From: Prochlorococcus sp. AG-402-G06 | GTDB lineage: Bacteria; Cyanobacteriota; Cyanobacteriia; PCC-6307; Cyanobiaceae | NCBI GenBank assembly: GCA_003277985.1 | Contig: QCHR01000001.1 | Coordinates: 62,001-126,000, forward strand | Reading direction: 5' to 3' | DNA: 64,000 nt | Shown here: in pieces, positions 56,164 through 64,000 of the stretch | Position numbering within the stretch: position 1 is the first letter of the stretch | How the letters are laid out: every line of letters starts with the position of its first letter | Notes under the pieces: model-generated | What the model was told of the DNA's origin: nothing | Seen by the model: only the letters and a program-made list of their open reading frames with translations | Database searches by the model: none | Made by a program: the position numbers and the translations under genes

Positions 56164-57513
56164 ATGAGCACAGTAAAGATAACTAAAAACAACATCAAAC
56201 CTGCTGTTGTTGCATCTATCGAAGAAGGTTCCATAGGCGAGGAGCTTGGATTTGAAGTTGGAGATCAATTAATTAGTATTAATGGTGTTAAACCAAGAGA
56301 TCTTATTGATTATAAATTTCTTATCGCTGAAGAAAATATTCAATTAGTTATAGTAGATGAAAAAGGTAAAAGACATACAGTTGACGTTGAAAAAGATTAT
56401 GATGATGAGTTAGGACTCTCGTTTACTGAAGCTTTATTTGATGGATTAAAACAATGCAATAATCAATGTCCATTTTGTTTTATTGATCAACAGCCTCCAG
56501 GTAAAAGAAAAAGCTTATATCTCAAAGATGACGACTACAGGCTAAGTTTTTTATATGGTTCTTACTTAACACTTACAAATCTTTCCGAACAAGACTGGTT
56601 CAGAATTGATCAACAAAGACTAAGTCCTTTATTCGTGTCAGTGCATGCAACAGAACCTTCTTTAAGGTCAAAATTACTAAGGAATCCTAAAGCTATTGAC
56701 CTTTTAAATCAGTTGGCTTGGTTCTCAACAAAAAAAATTCAAATTCATGCTCAAATTGTTGTTTGCCCTGAAATAAATGATGGGAAAGCTTTAGAAAGAA
56801 CCATTAATGATCTATATAGTTTTGCTCAAGGAGATTTCCCTGTAGTCCTATCAGCGGCAGTAGTTCCAGTTGGGTTAACAAGGTTTCGACCCAGTAATGA
56901 TGGGCTAATGCCAGTGGATTCTGATTGTGCGACAAAAGTCATCAATCAAGTTGAGAAAATGCAGAAAAGATTTTATAAATCAATGGGTTCCCGTTTTGCC
57001 TGGTTATCAGATGAATGGTATTTAATAGCGAAGAAGTCTTTACCATCTCTTAATTCTTACGAAGATTTACCTCAAAAAGAAAATGGAGTAGGAAGTATTC
57101 GCAGTTTTCTTAGAGCGATGGATGAAGCCACAAGAAAGCTACCTTCCAAAATTAAGCAAAAAAGAACCTGTAGCTGGGTAGTTGGAAAACTTGTTGAAAA
57201 TGAATTACAAAAACCTTGCAAACGACTAAATAAAATAAATAATCTTTTACTCCATCTATATGGAATTCCCAGTCCTTATTGGGGCCAAGAACAAATAGTT
57301 ACCGGCTTACTCACAGGCCAAGACCTCATAAAAGGACTGCGAGGAAAAGAATTAGGCGATGAGTTACTTCTGCCATCGGTCATGCTCAGGCAAGGTGAAA
57401 AAATCTTTCTTGATGACATGACACTTCAAGAGCTCTCTTTGTCACTTAATGTATCTGTAAGAATTGTCCATGATGCACAAGACATCGTGAACAAAGCACT
57501 TGGTAAAGCATAA
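56164..57513 (+). CDS. PDZ plus radical-SAM-like cyanobacterial protein (DUF512/TIGR03279)
   Basis: 449 residues. N-terminal PDZ-like domain (VVASIEEGSIGEELGFEVGDQLISING), then a CxxxCxxC cluster in QCNNQCPFCFIDQQPPGKR near residue 100, a barrel with LSPLFVSVHATEP, and a C-terminal DUF512 domain (VVGKLVENELQ...). A putative Fe-S oxidoreductase conserved across cyanobacteria, function unknown. AGGAG lies at 56155, just upstream of ATG 56164. Confidence 0.9.
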   Translation: MSTVKITKNNIKPAVVASIEEGSIGEELGFEVGDQLISINGVKPRDLIDYKFLIAEENIQLVIVDEKGKRHTVDVEKDYDDELGLSFTEALFDGLKQCNNQCPFCFIDQQPPGKRKSLYLKDDDYRLSFLYGSYLTLTNLSEQDWFRIDQQRLSPLFVSVHATEPSLRSKLLRNPKAIDLLNQLAWFSTKKIQIHAQIVVCPEINDGKALERTINDLYSFAQGDFPVVLSAAVVPVGLTRFRPSNDGLMPVDSDCATKVINQVEKMQKRFYKSMGSRFAWLSDEWYLIAKKSLPSLNSYEDLPQKENGVGSIRSFLRAMDEATRKLPSKIKQKRTCSWVVGKLVENELQKPCKRLNKINNLLLHLYGIPSPYWGQEQIVTGLLTGQDLIKGLRGKELGDELLLPSVMLRQGEKIFLDDMTLQELSLSLNVSVRIVHDAQDIVNKALGKA

Positions 57514-57550
57514 TTGCTTTACTTAATCCATCTCAGTTTTTCTTATAACT

Positions 57551-59128
57551 ATGAGGAGAGTGAAGAGAAAGTTCCTAATTGTTGCAGGTTTATTTATATC
57601 TGGGCTAAATCCTTTATGGGCTACAAGTTCGCAAAAAATAACCTCAAATATAAAGATAAAAGGAGACTCAAGTAAAAGCCTAACTCTAAAACAACAAGGG
57701 GTCTTATATGAATTAAATTCGCCTGAAGATCTTTCTTTACCATCCAGATCTAGAGAGGTATTGGTCAAATCCTATAAAAATATCTATCTCGATCAATTAG
57801 AAAGCATACTGATTAATAACAATCGAACAATCAAAATTTACTTAGAAAAAATTGATCAAGCTAAATCAATATTAAAAAGTTCGTTATCTGCATGGTACCC
57901 AACATTAAACCTAACAGCAAATGGAATCCCTCAGTATTTTGAATCTAATAATTACAATGAGTCAAATTTAATACAAGATACTTCAAGTAAACAATGGAGC
58001 ACTTCTATAAGCGCTCAAATTCAATGGGATTTAATTAATCCTGCAAGAGTTCCTGAAATAGCTTCGGCTAGAGATAGTTTTGAAAAGGCAAAATATTCGT
58101 ACTCAATAGTTTTAAGGGATTTAAAATTAGAGGCAAAAAAGCGGTACTTCAATTTGCAAAAAGCAAATGAGGAGATAAAAGTAGCAACAAAATCGATTGA
58201 ATCCTCAACTCTTGGATTAAAAGATGCAGAAATTAGATTCGAATCAGGCATTGGTACAAAACTAGAGGTTCTAGAAGCAAAAACACAATTATCAAGAGAT
58301 CAACAGTTATTAAATATTAAGTTAGGAGATCAAAAAATTGGTCAAAGATCTCTTGCAGAAATACTTAATTTTCCAGAAGATTTAACACCCTTAATTGGTT
58401 CGAAAACGAAAGTATTAGGTATCTGGAACTTATCATTAGAAGAAAGTATTATCGCGGCTTATAATGCACGTGAAGAACTTGATAGTATCCTTTTAGATAT
58501 ATCAATTAACAACAGTAATGCCAATGCTGCACTTGCTGCTGGTCAACCGAGAATAAGCATCATAAATACATCTACTTCTTCGTTTTCTAAAGGTGAGTTA
58601 AATAAGATCTCTCCAAACACTAACAATGAATCCTCCAGTTTCTCTAACACTATTGGACTTAATGCAACATGGTTTATTTTTGATGGAGGCAATTCAAGAT
58701 CTTTATATAAGTACAATTTAAGTAAAGCAAAAGAAGCAAAGCTGAATTTTGCTTTAACAAGAGCTCAGATCAGAAAAGAAGTTGAAGAAGTATTCTTCAA
58801 ATTAGAATCAGCCAAACTAAATATTTCTGCTTCTTATGCAGAAGTTTTATCCGCAAGAGAGTCCCTTAGACTTGCTAAACTTAGATATAATTCAGGTATT
58901 ACTACACAACGAGAAGTTGTAAATAACCAAAGAGATTTAACCGATTCCGAGGTTCGTTACATTATTTCTGTAACAAGCTATAATACATTATTAGCTGATT
59001 TAAGTAGACAAACTGGTTTAGATAACATCCAACCATGTGACATTAAAGCCAATCAAATGAATCAGATTGATATAGACAGTACATCAAATCTCTATGAATC
59101 GAATTTAATTCCTTTATGTCAACTATAG
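57551..59128 (+). CDS. tolC: TolC-family outer membrane efflux protein
   Basis: 525 residues. Signal peptide (RKFLIVAGLFISGLNPLWA), then two outer-membrane-efflux repeats: first around 95-290 (LKSSLSAWYPTLNLTANG... AEIRFESGIGTKLEVLEAKTQL), second around 300-500 (NATWFIFDGGNSRSLYKYN... AKLRYNSGITTQREVVNNQRDL). Long helices with heptads and the SG(I)xT motif in both halves are the TolC trademark. Forms the outer membrane channel for type I export or drug efflux; in cyanobacteria one copy usually serves several pumps. Confidence 0.93.
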   Translation: MRRVKRKFLIVAGLFISGLNPLWATSSQKITSNIKIKGDSSKSLTLKQQGVLYELNSPEDLSLPSRSREVLVKSYKNIYLDQLESILINNNRTIKIYLEKIDQAKSILKSSLSAWYPTLNLTANGIPQYFESNNYNESNLIQDTSSKQWSTSISAQIQWDLINPARVPEIASARDSFEKAKYSYSIVLRDLKLEAKKRYFNLQKANEEIKVATKSIESSTLGLKDAEIRFESGIGTKLEVLEAKTQLSRDQQLLNIKLGDQKIGQRSLAEILNFPEDLTPLIGSKTKVLGIWNLSLEESIIAAYNAREELDSILLDISINNSNANAALAAGQPRISIINTSTSSFSKGELNKISPNTNNESSSFSNTIGLNATWFIFDGGNSRSLYKYNLSKAKEAKLNFALTRAQIRKEVEEVFFKLESAKLNISASYAEVLSARESLRLAKLRYNSGITTQREVVNNQRDLTDSEVRYIISVTSYNTLLADLSRQTGLDNIQPCDIKANQMNQIDIDSTSNLYESNLIPLCQL

Positions 59129-59146
59129 ACTTTAAAATTAATAACA

Positions 59147-59965
59147 ATGAATAAAAATCCTATATCTAAAGCCCTAAGCAAGGCTCAACTAATTTCAATT
59201 CATCATTTAGTTGATGAGGTAGGAAAACGTCAACTTCAAGACTTTGGTCAAATAAACTCTGACATAAAACCTGATGGAACACTTATTACAGAGTGTGATA
59301 GGTGGAGTGATAAAACAATAGTGCAAGGTTTATCCGAAATTGCTCACGGAGAAGGTGTTCTGAGCGAGGAAGGCAACAAATCAATTCCTAGCTCTAATGA
59401 ATATTGGGTAGTTGACCCGCTTGATGGAACAACTAATTTTGCAGCAGGAATTCCATACTGGGCAATATCAATAGCACGTTTCACAAATGGGCAACCTGAG
59501 ACTGCCTTTCTTGATATCCCAGCTCTGAAAAAAAGAATCTTTGCCATCAGGGGAAAAGGAGTTTGGCTAAACAACAAGCCGCTTAAGCCTGAATCTCGTT
59601 TCAAAAAAAATAGTGATTGCATTTCTCTTTGTAGCCGTTCCATTAAAGTTTTACAAATGAAACCTGAACAGTCTTTTCCTGGGAAAATCAGATTACTTGG
59701 AGTCTCAAGTTTAAATATGACTAGTGTTGCCATAGGTCAAACAATTGCGGCTTTAGAGGCAACACCAAAAATCTGGGATATTGCAGCTGCGTGGTTAATT
59801 CTTGAAGAACTGAATTGTCTAATCAACTGGTTGGGAACTAATCCGAAAGATATCCGCTCAGGGACAGATCTTACTTCTGTTAATTTTCCATTGCTAACAG
59901 CATCCTCCGAAGATCAACTGAAAAACATGTTGCCTTGGGCTAATGCATTAATTCAAGATAATTAA
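59147..59965 (+). CDS. Inositol monophosphatase family protein
   Basis: 272 residues. Metal sites: LSEEGNKS (Glu), WVVDPLDGTTNFAAGIPYW (DPLDGTTNF), and WDIAAAWLILEEL (WDxAA). May dephosphorylate inositol monophosphate, histidinol phosphate or another small sugar phosphate; such genes are promiscuous. Eighteen bases after tolC on the same strand. Confidence 0.92.
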   Translation: MNKNPISKALSKAQLISIHHLVDEVGKRQLQDFGQINSDIKPDGTLITECDRWSDKTIVQGLSEIAHGEGVLSEEGNKSIPSSNEYWVVDPLDGTTNFAAGIPYWAISIARFTNGQPETAFLDIPALKKRIFAIRGKGVWLNNKPLKPESRFKKNSDCISLCSRSIKVLQMKPEQSFPGKIRLLGVSSLNMTSVAIGQTIAALEATPKIWDIAAAWLILEELNCLINWLGTNPKDIRSGTDLTSVNFPLLTASSEDQLKNMLPWANALIQDN

Positions 59966-60100
59966 TTCTCTATTTGCTTTTTGTTTCTCATTAAATAAGA
60001 TTAGCTTCATTAAAAGATTTATGATTTCAAATCTACTGATTCAACTAAGAAAAATCTTCTCCCTAGGAGTTAGCGTAATAGTAAATACTTTTAAACCAAA

Positions 60101-61015
60101 GTGGGTTTGAACTGGAATAAAAAAGCAAGATGGTTTTTTAGTAGTCTCTGGAGAGCTTATGAAAGATGGTCTAAGTGTGATTGCGTCGATTTAAGCGCAG
60201 CATTTGCTTACTACACTCTTCAGTCCTTTTTTCCAATATTGCTAATCTCTCTATCTGTTGCATCATGGTTTTTAGGAAAACAGCAAGGAATAGAGCAAAG
60301 AATAATTGAATTAGCTGCTGAGGTGTTACCGTCTGAAGTCATAGCATTAGTCGCTTCAACCTTAGAACAATTAATTAAGCAAGGATTTGGAGCAGGAATT
60401 CTTGGCGCAATGTTTTTAATGATCACTGCTGGCAATGCCTATCTAACATTACAAAGAGGCGCAGATAGATTATGGGAAGACGTTTTACCAGTTAAATCAA
60501 AGCCTGATCCACTAAAAATTCAAGCGTTTCGATTTATCAGAAATCGTATTGAAGCTTTTTTTGTAGTTCTTTTGGTTGGGATTCTGATGGTTATCGATCA
60601 AATCAGTGCAAATATTCGTATGATTCCCGAGACAGTTTTAGAAGACTTAGCCAACACAACCCCTTGGATTGAAAATGCAATTACTAAAATACCTGTACTT
60701 CAAGTAGGTCAATTTATACTTCCTCTAATAGGTTTTTCTACTATGGCACTACTTTTACAAGGTTTACTCCCAAGTAGAAGAGTTCCTTTAAAGCCACTAA
60801 TACCTGGGGCTTTGATGATTGGAACTTTGCTAACTATTTTAAATTTGGCAGTTAGTAGAAGTATCCTTTCGTTGGGATCAAGATTTCAAGCTTATGGCTT
60901 CATTGGTGGAGTCCTAGTATTGACTCTTTGGGTTTGGATGGTAGGAGTGATTATTTATTTTGGTCAATGTTGGAGCGTTGTCATTGCAAGCATGCGTCGT
61001 AATCGATACGTTTAA
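60101..61015 (+). CDS. YihY/UPF0761 (BrkB-type) membrane protein
   Basis: 304 residues with six membrane helices, GTG start. CDCVDLSAAFAYYTLQSFFPILLISLSVASW and LTLQRGADRLWEDV, then FIGGVLVLTLWVWMVGVIIYFG fit the YihY family. Often annotated ribonuclease BN by old error; the molecular role is unknown. The 135-base gap upstream holds no other gene. Confidence 0.9.
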   Translation: MGLNWNKKARWFFSSLWRAYERWSKCDCVDLSAAFAYYTLQSFFPILLISLSVASWFLGKQQGIEQRIIELAAEVLPSEVIALVASTLEQLIKQGFGAGILGAMFLMITAGNAYLTLQRGADRLWEDVLPVKSKPDPLKIQAFRFIRNRIEAFFVVLLVGILMVIDQISANIRMIPETVLEDLANTTPWIENAITKIPVLQVGQFILPLIGFSTMALLLQGLLPSRRVPLKPLIPGALMIGTLLTILNLAVSRSILSLGSRFQAYGFIGGVLVLTLWVWMVGVIIYFGQCWSVVIASMRRNRYV

Positions 61016-61076
61016 ACATCAATGAAACAAGCCAGAAAATTTAAATTATAATATTTAAATTAACTCATCAGTACTC

Positions 61077-61406
61077 ATGAATAAGCCATCTTCATGGATT
61101 TGGATGGTATTTATTTTACTTATTATTTTACCTACACCAGCTGGGAAATTTATTATTGATTTAGCAGGTGGAATATTCATTCTCATTACAATATTACCAT
61201 TAATCTTAGGAGGAATTGGATGGTTTACTTGGAAAAGAATCCAATCAAAATTACTCACCTGTGAAGCTTGTGGCTCAACCTTTCTAAATAGTCAGATGAT
61301 TTGTCCAATATGTGGAGCAACTATAAAAAATACCGAAGATATCCTAGAAAATATTCCAGCAAGTGCAGCAACAATTGATATCAAATCCGAAGATATAGAT
61401 TTATAA
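61077..61406 (+). CDS. Membrane-anchored zinc-ribbon protein
   Basis: 109 residues. Two membrane helices (WIWMVFILLIILPTPAGKFII and LAGGIFILITILPLILGGIGWF), then a zinc ribbon with two CxxC pairs, LTCEACGSTF and MICPICGATI, and an acidic tail ending in SEDIDL. The family is unknown to me. Position upstream of a convergent xseB with 2-base gap suggests nothing on function. Confidence 0.78.
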   Translation: MNKPSSWIWMVFILLIILPTPAGKFIIDLAGGIFILITILPLILGGIGWFTWKRIQSKLLTCEACGSTFLNSQMICPICGATIKNTEDILENIPASAATIDIKSEDIDL

Positions 61407-61408
61407 AG

Positions 61409-61660
61409 TTAATCTAATTCCAAAAACTCTTCACTAATTTCATTAATCTCTTGTTCACAAAACTGTAGAAGTTCCTCACAATGTTTAAGAAGAAGATGAC
61501 CTTTAATATAATTAATTTGAATTTTATCTAATGAAATATTTTCATCTTGAACATTGTTTAAGATAGTTTCCAACTCAAATATAGATTCTTCATAACTTAA
61601 TTTATTGATCTCTTGTTGAATTATTTCAATATTTTTTTTGTTAGTAGCTTTATTAGACAT
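61409..61660 (-). CDS. xseB: Exodeoxyribonuclease VII small subunit (XseB)
   Basis: 83 residues from ATG 61660 (MSNKATNKKNIEIIQ); the track start 61699 adds 13 residues with no support. Helical hairpin with LSYEESIFELETILNNVQDENISLDK and YIKGHLLLKHCEELLQFCEQEI, the XseB signature. Downstream of xseA on the same strand (65-base gap from the xseA stop), making the complete ExoVII enzyme. Confidence 0.88.
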   Translation of the reverse strand: MSNKATNKKNIEIIQQEINKLSYEESIFELETILNNVQDENISLDKIQINYIKGHLLLKHCEELLQFCEQEINEISEEFLELD

Positions 61661-61725
61661 TGATAAATGATGAGTGATGCCTTCATCTGAAAATGTCATA
61701 GAGTAAAAAGTTTTCTTGCATAAAT

Positions 61726-62886
61726 CTATACTTTATCATAATTAACTCTATCAACATCTACGATAATTTTTCCATCACAAAATTGAACTATTAACTTATC
61801 TTTTTCCTTAACATTTTTTACACTGTAAATCGAATTACCTGCATCGTCAGTAATTAGAACAAAACCTCTTTTTAACAATTTTTCCGGAGAAAGTGCATTT
61901 AACATCTCATACATATAATTTATTCTAGTTCTTTTATTTTTTATTAATAGTCGAGGGGCCTGAGATTCGAAAAAAGACTTTTTTGTAATTAAATATTTCT
62001 TTGTGTTCTGAAAAAATAATTTCCAATAATCTTTTAGTATTTTCTTGTTTTGCAAAAAATTATTTTTTTCAATTTCTCTTGAAGGTAATAGATCAACAAT
62101 CGCAGCAGTTGGTGTGGCTGATCTATGGTCTGAAACAAGATCAGAAACTGTTAAATCATCTTCATGACCTATTCCTGTAATTATTGGTATTGGGAATGTT
62201 GCGATTTCTCTAGCTATTATTTCGCTATCGAACAACATTAAATCTTCTCTGCTGCCTCCTCCTCTAGCTATAATTAAAGCGTCTAATTTTAACTTATTTA
62301 TTTTTAATTTACTTAAAATAGATTTTAATTCATTTTCCTTATTACCTTGAACAGGAATAGGAATTATTTGCAGCTTCGTTAATGGCCATCTCTCCTTAGA
62401 GGTCCTCAGCATGTCAGCCAAAGCAGAGCTTGGAACACTTGTAAGAATTCCGATTGAATGAGGGTATTTTGGTAATTTTTTTCGTAACGAATCATCTATC
62501 AAACCCTCTTTAAAAAGTTTTGATTTTACTATTTCGAACTTCTTTAGAACAGTAGAAATACTTGGTCTAATATCAAAAACTTGTACCGATAATCTTGCTT
62601 GAGATTCCCAGAAATTTAATTTACCAACAATAACAACGCCATCATCTTCCTTTGGTAAGAATTTTAAAGACTTTACTGTTGATGACCATGCAACCGCATC
62701 TACACTGGCTTTTCCATCAGTTAAAGTCAACCATAAATGACCTTTTTTTAGTTGCGATTTAGAAACAGTGGCTTTAAGTATAAATTTTGGTGCAAAACCT
62801 CTGGATAGTAATAAACCAATAGATTCGTTTAATTCTTTAACACTATATGAAGTTAGAGATTGTTTAGCGTTTTTAAAATCAGTCAA
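61726..62886 (-). CDS. xseA: Exodeoxyribonuclease VII large subunit (XseA)
   Basis: 386 residues. OB-fold at 10-110 (YSVKELNESIGLLLSRGF, GHLWLTLTDGKASVDAV), catalytic domain with PHSIGILTSVPSSALADML, and ALIIARGGGSREDLMLFDSEIIAREIA, HRSATPTAAIVDLLPS, typical of XseA. Converts single-stranded DNA to oligonucleotides. Shorter than E. coli XseA (about 450) mainly in the C-terminal helices, as in other cyanobacteria. Confidence 0.93.
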   Translation of the reverse strand: MTDFKNAKQSLTSYSVKELNESIGLLLSRGFAPKFILKATVSKSQLKKGHLWLTLTDGKASVDAVAWSSTVKSLKFLPKEDDGVVIVGKLNFWESQARLSVQVFDIRPSISTVLKKFEIVKSKLFKEGLIDDSLRKKLPKYPHSIGILTSVPSSALADMLRTSKERWPLTKLQIIPIPVQGNKENELKSILSKLKINKLKLDALIIARGGGSREDLMLFDSEIIAREIATFPIPIITGIGHEDDLTVSDLVSDHRSATPTAAIVDLLPSREIEKNNFLQNKKILKDYWKLFFQNTKKYLITKKSFFESQAPRLLIKNKRTRINYMYEMLNALSPEKLLKRGFVLITDDAGNSIYSVKNVKEKDKLIVQFCDGKIIVDVDRVNYDKV

Positions 62887-62919
62887 ACTATTAAATATAA
62901 AAAACTAAGATTTAGTTTT

Positions 62920-63066
62920 TTAACCGATTCCCATCTGAGTTAAAATTCCTTGCCCAGTCAAAAGCTCTGTTGTTAAACCTATTAAAATTCCCATCATTGC
63001 TAAACGGCCATTCCAGATTTCAGCAAAATTGACAAATCCATAACGAGGTTCGAAGTTATCTTTCAT
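62920..63066 (-). CDS. hli: High-light-inducible (Hli/Scp) one-helix protein
   Basis: Absent from the ORF track because of size. 48 residues: MKDNFEPRYGFVNFAEIWNG then RLAMMGILIGLTTELLTGQ and ILTQMGIG. The chlorophyll-binding E-x-x-N-G-R (EIWNGR) in the membrane helix is diagnostic. Hli proteins protect photosystems under excess light and are numerous in Prochlorococcus. It sits upstream of xseA on the same strand; no clean RpaB HLR1 box is apparent in the 100-base leader. Confidence 0.93.
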   Translation of the reverse strand: MKDNFEPRYGFVNFAEIWNGRLAMMGILIGLTTELLTGQGILTQMGIG

Positions 63067-63166
63067 TTGGAAATTTATATCAGTTTAATAATACTAAAGA
63101 AATGCTCACAATGAGAAACATATAAATTGACTCTTGAAATTAATTTATTTTTAAAGTGTTCAAGGT

Positions 63167-63550
63167 CTATCTAACATGTCTTGCTCCATCAACTGGGTGA
63201 TAGTCCTCTCCTGTAAGTTCCTCGTAAATAATTGCTGGCAATCCAGTTTCGAACATAGTTTGAAGAGCTTCTTTTAAATAAGGATTCCATCCACCTGTAC
63301 TAACTTCTCCATGTCGAACAGTCCAATCCCATGTTCCTTGTAGATCTCTAGGCATTCTTCCTTCTCTATCTCTTCTCGCGACCAAATCAAGAGACTCTAC
63401 TAACCCAACTTGAATTGGATCTTTTCCATAAGCTGGGGTAAGGCTTAATTCAAGCCTTACTGGATCTTCCTTTAATAATCTGAGACGAAACCTTGGCGGT
63501 AACTTCATGTTTTTCAAAACTGCAGCGACTATGCGCGTTCTTTGTTCCAA
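63167..63550 (-). CDS. Conserved-looking protein of unknown function
   Basis: 127 residues, soluble, Arg- and Leu-rich: LKNMKLPPRFRLRLLKEDP, ESLDLVARRDREGRMPRDLQ, WDWTVRHGEVSTGGWNPYLKEAL, ending DYHPVDGARHVR. No known motif recognised. It lacks membrane segments and signal. Upstream of hli on the same strand with a 100-base gap. Composition and lack of low complexity say it is a real protein. Confidence 0.75.
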   Translation of the reverse strand: MEQRTRIVAAVLKNMKLPPRFRLRLLKEDPVRLELSLTPAYGKDPIQVGLVESLDLVARRDREGRMPRDLQGTWDWTVRHGEVSTGGWNPYLKEALQTMFETGLPAIIYEELTGEDYHPVDGARHVR

Positions 63551-63605
63551 AATTAAAACCTCTTTGATAACTATGTAATGTCAAATGCAAAAAATCTAAT
63601 GAAAA

Positions 63606-63884
63606 TTATTCAGAAGGCTTTTCAGATGATTGTGGATGATCAGTGTCCTTAGAAAAACGAACTGTGAGCAAATCTTCATCAGTAATGCAACCATCTTTGT
63701 CCAAAAGCTCAGGATGAACAGTAACCAAACCTGTACGATCATCACCTTTTTCCCTTGAAAATGAATGTTGAGTCTTAAATGATTCTTGACCTGAGAAAAA
63801 ACCATTTAACATTATTCTGGCAGCCAAAATCAACAAAACAAAAACTGAAAGGCCATAAAGAAAAGGTAAAAAATTGCTCAACAT
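63606..63884 (-). CDS. DUF2973 family protein
   Basis: 92 residues from ATG 63884 (MLSNFLPFLYGLSVFVLLIL); the track start at 63905 adds seven residues. One N-terminal membrane helix, then DDRTGLVTVHPELLDKDG and ITDEDLLTVRFS, the DUF2973 core as I know it from cyanobacteria. The tail (KDTDHPQSSEKPSE) is polar. Function unknown. Confidence 0.82.
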   Translation of the reverse strand: MLSNFLPFLYGLSVFVLLILAARIMLNGFFSGQESFKTQHSFSREKGDDRTGLVTVHPELLDKDGCITDEDLLTVRFSKDTDHPQSSEKPSE

Positions 63885-63986
63885 TTGCAAAAAATGATAA
63901 ATCAAAAACTGAATGCTTTAATTCAGATTAAGTTTTGAAGTCGCTCTACTTTCATTTCCAATCAAAGAATAAATCAAGACATTATT

Positions 63987-64000
63987 CTAGAGGAAAGGAA
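63987..64000 (+). promoter_or_regulatory. Possible ribosome binding site of a gene beginning past the window
   Basis: The last bases read TAGAGGAAAGGAA, a strong purine-rich Shine-Dalgarno-like stretch on the plus strand with no start codon left in the window. A rightward gene may begin within 10 bases beyond the edge. Confidence 0.3.

Noticed and set aside
59344-59733. 129-residue minus-strand ORF in the inositol monophosphatase gene
   Set aside because: Antisense shadow; the plus-strand frame has the complete DPLDGTTNF and WDIAA motifs.

Overview
The window is AT-rich cyanobacterial chromosome. Gene content, small intergenic gaps, many TTG/GTG starts and a marine picocyanobacterial gene order point to Prochlorococcus. 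I guess a lineage less AT-extreme than the high-light ecotypes, but no computation was run. Supporting markers include eight NDH-1 genes, ycf3, ycf33, ycf34, rpaA, rpaB, rbcR, the plant-type carotenoid genes pds, crtB and zds, a high-light-inducible protein, UPF0367, and several cyanobacteria-only families (DUF3172, DUF3120, DUF4346, DUF2973). I see no IS element, prophage, CRISPR array, restriction system or integrase. This is core chromosome, not an island.

Layout. 1-480: tail of an unidentified gene. 594-6085: gltA, ndhA-ndhI-ndhG-ndhE, nadK and a CYTH protein, all on the plus strand. 6100-9700: a PedR-like LuxR regulator, metF, a sugar nucleotidyltransferase and scpA. 9757-16349: ndhD, ndhF and an NnrU/Z-ISO-like gene run leftward, divergent from the LysR regulator rbcR; DUF3172 and ndhM follow. 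16454-18864: pds-crtB. 18869-21521: RRM protein, cca, ycf34, tsaB. 21570-26320: leftward rpaB-plsX-fabH-fabD-plsC lipid cluster. 26428-33223: radA, ycf3, a copper-type P-ATPase, tmk, holB, rpaA. 33224-34264: the only long gene-poor stretch, holding a decayed TPR gene and ending at tRNA-Asn with a hairpin terminator. 34373-41039: ABC ATPase, UPF0367, glycosyltransferase, cysK, DnaJ-like, ndhO, epimerase, TPR protein, IscA-type protein. 41145-46242: zds, an SRPBCC protein, hemD, a GH3 enzyme, rbfA, ycf33. 46243-53408: GST, an exported protein, a CRR7 homologue, aroK, a double-domain PTPS, a RibD-like reductase, a COG3146 GNAT, DUF4346, a 30-residue PetL-like peptide and VKOR-thioredoxin. 53395-64000: nadB, DUF3120, a PDZ/radical-SAM protein, tolC, inositol monophosphatase, YihY, xseB-xseA, hli and DUF2973.

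Functional themes. Photosynthetic electron flow and its control are over-represented: NDH-1 subunits plus CRR7, the redox/light regulators PedR, RpaA, RpaB and RbcR, Ycf3 and Hli. Carotenoid desaturation is second, fatty acid and phospholipid initiation third. No clear-cut new multi-gene system is visible. The most unusual items are the PTPS tandem fusion with a decayed first active site next to a RibD-like reductase, the apparent ATA start of gltA, the TPR pseudogene, the PlsX N-terminal extension, the 30-residue membrane peptide, and a conserved-looking membrane protein of unknown family.
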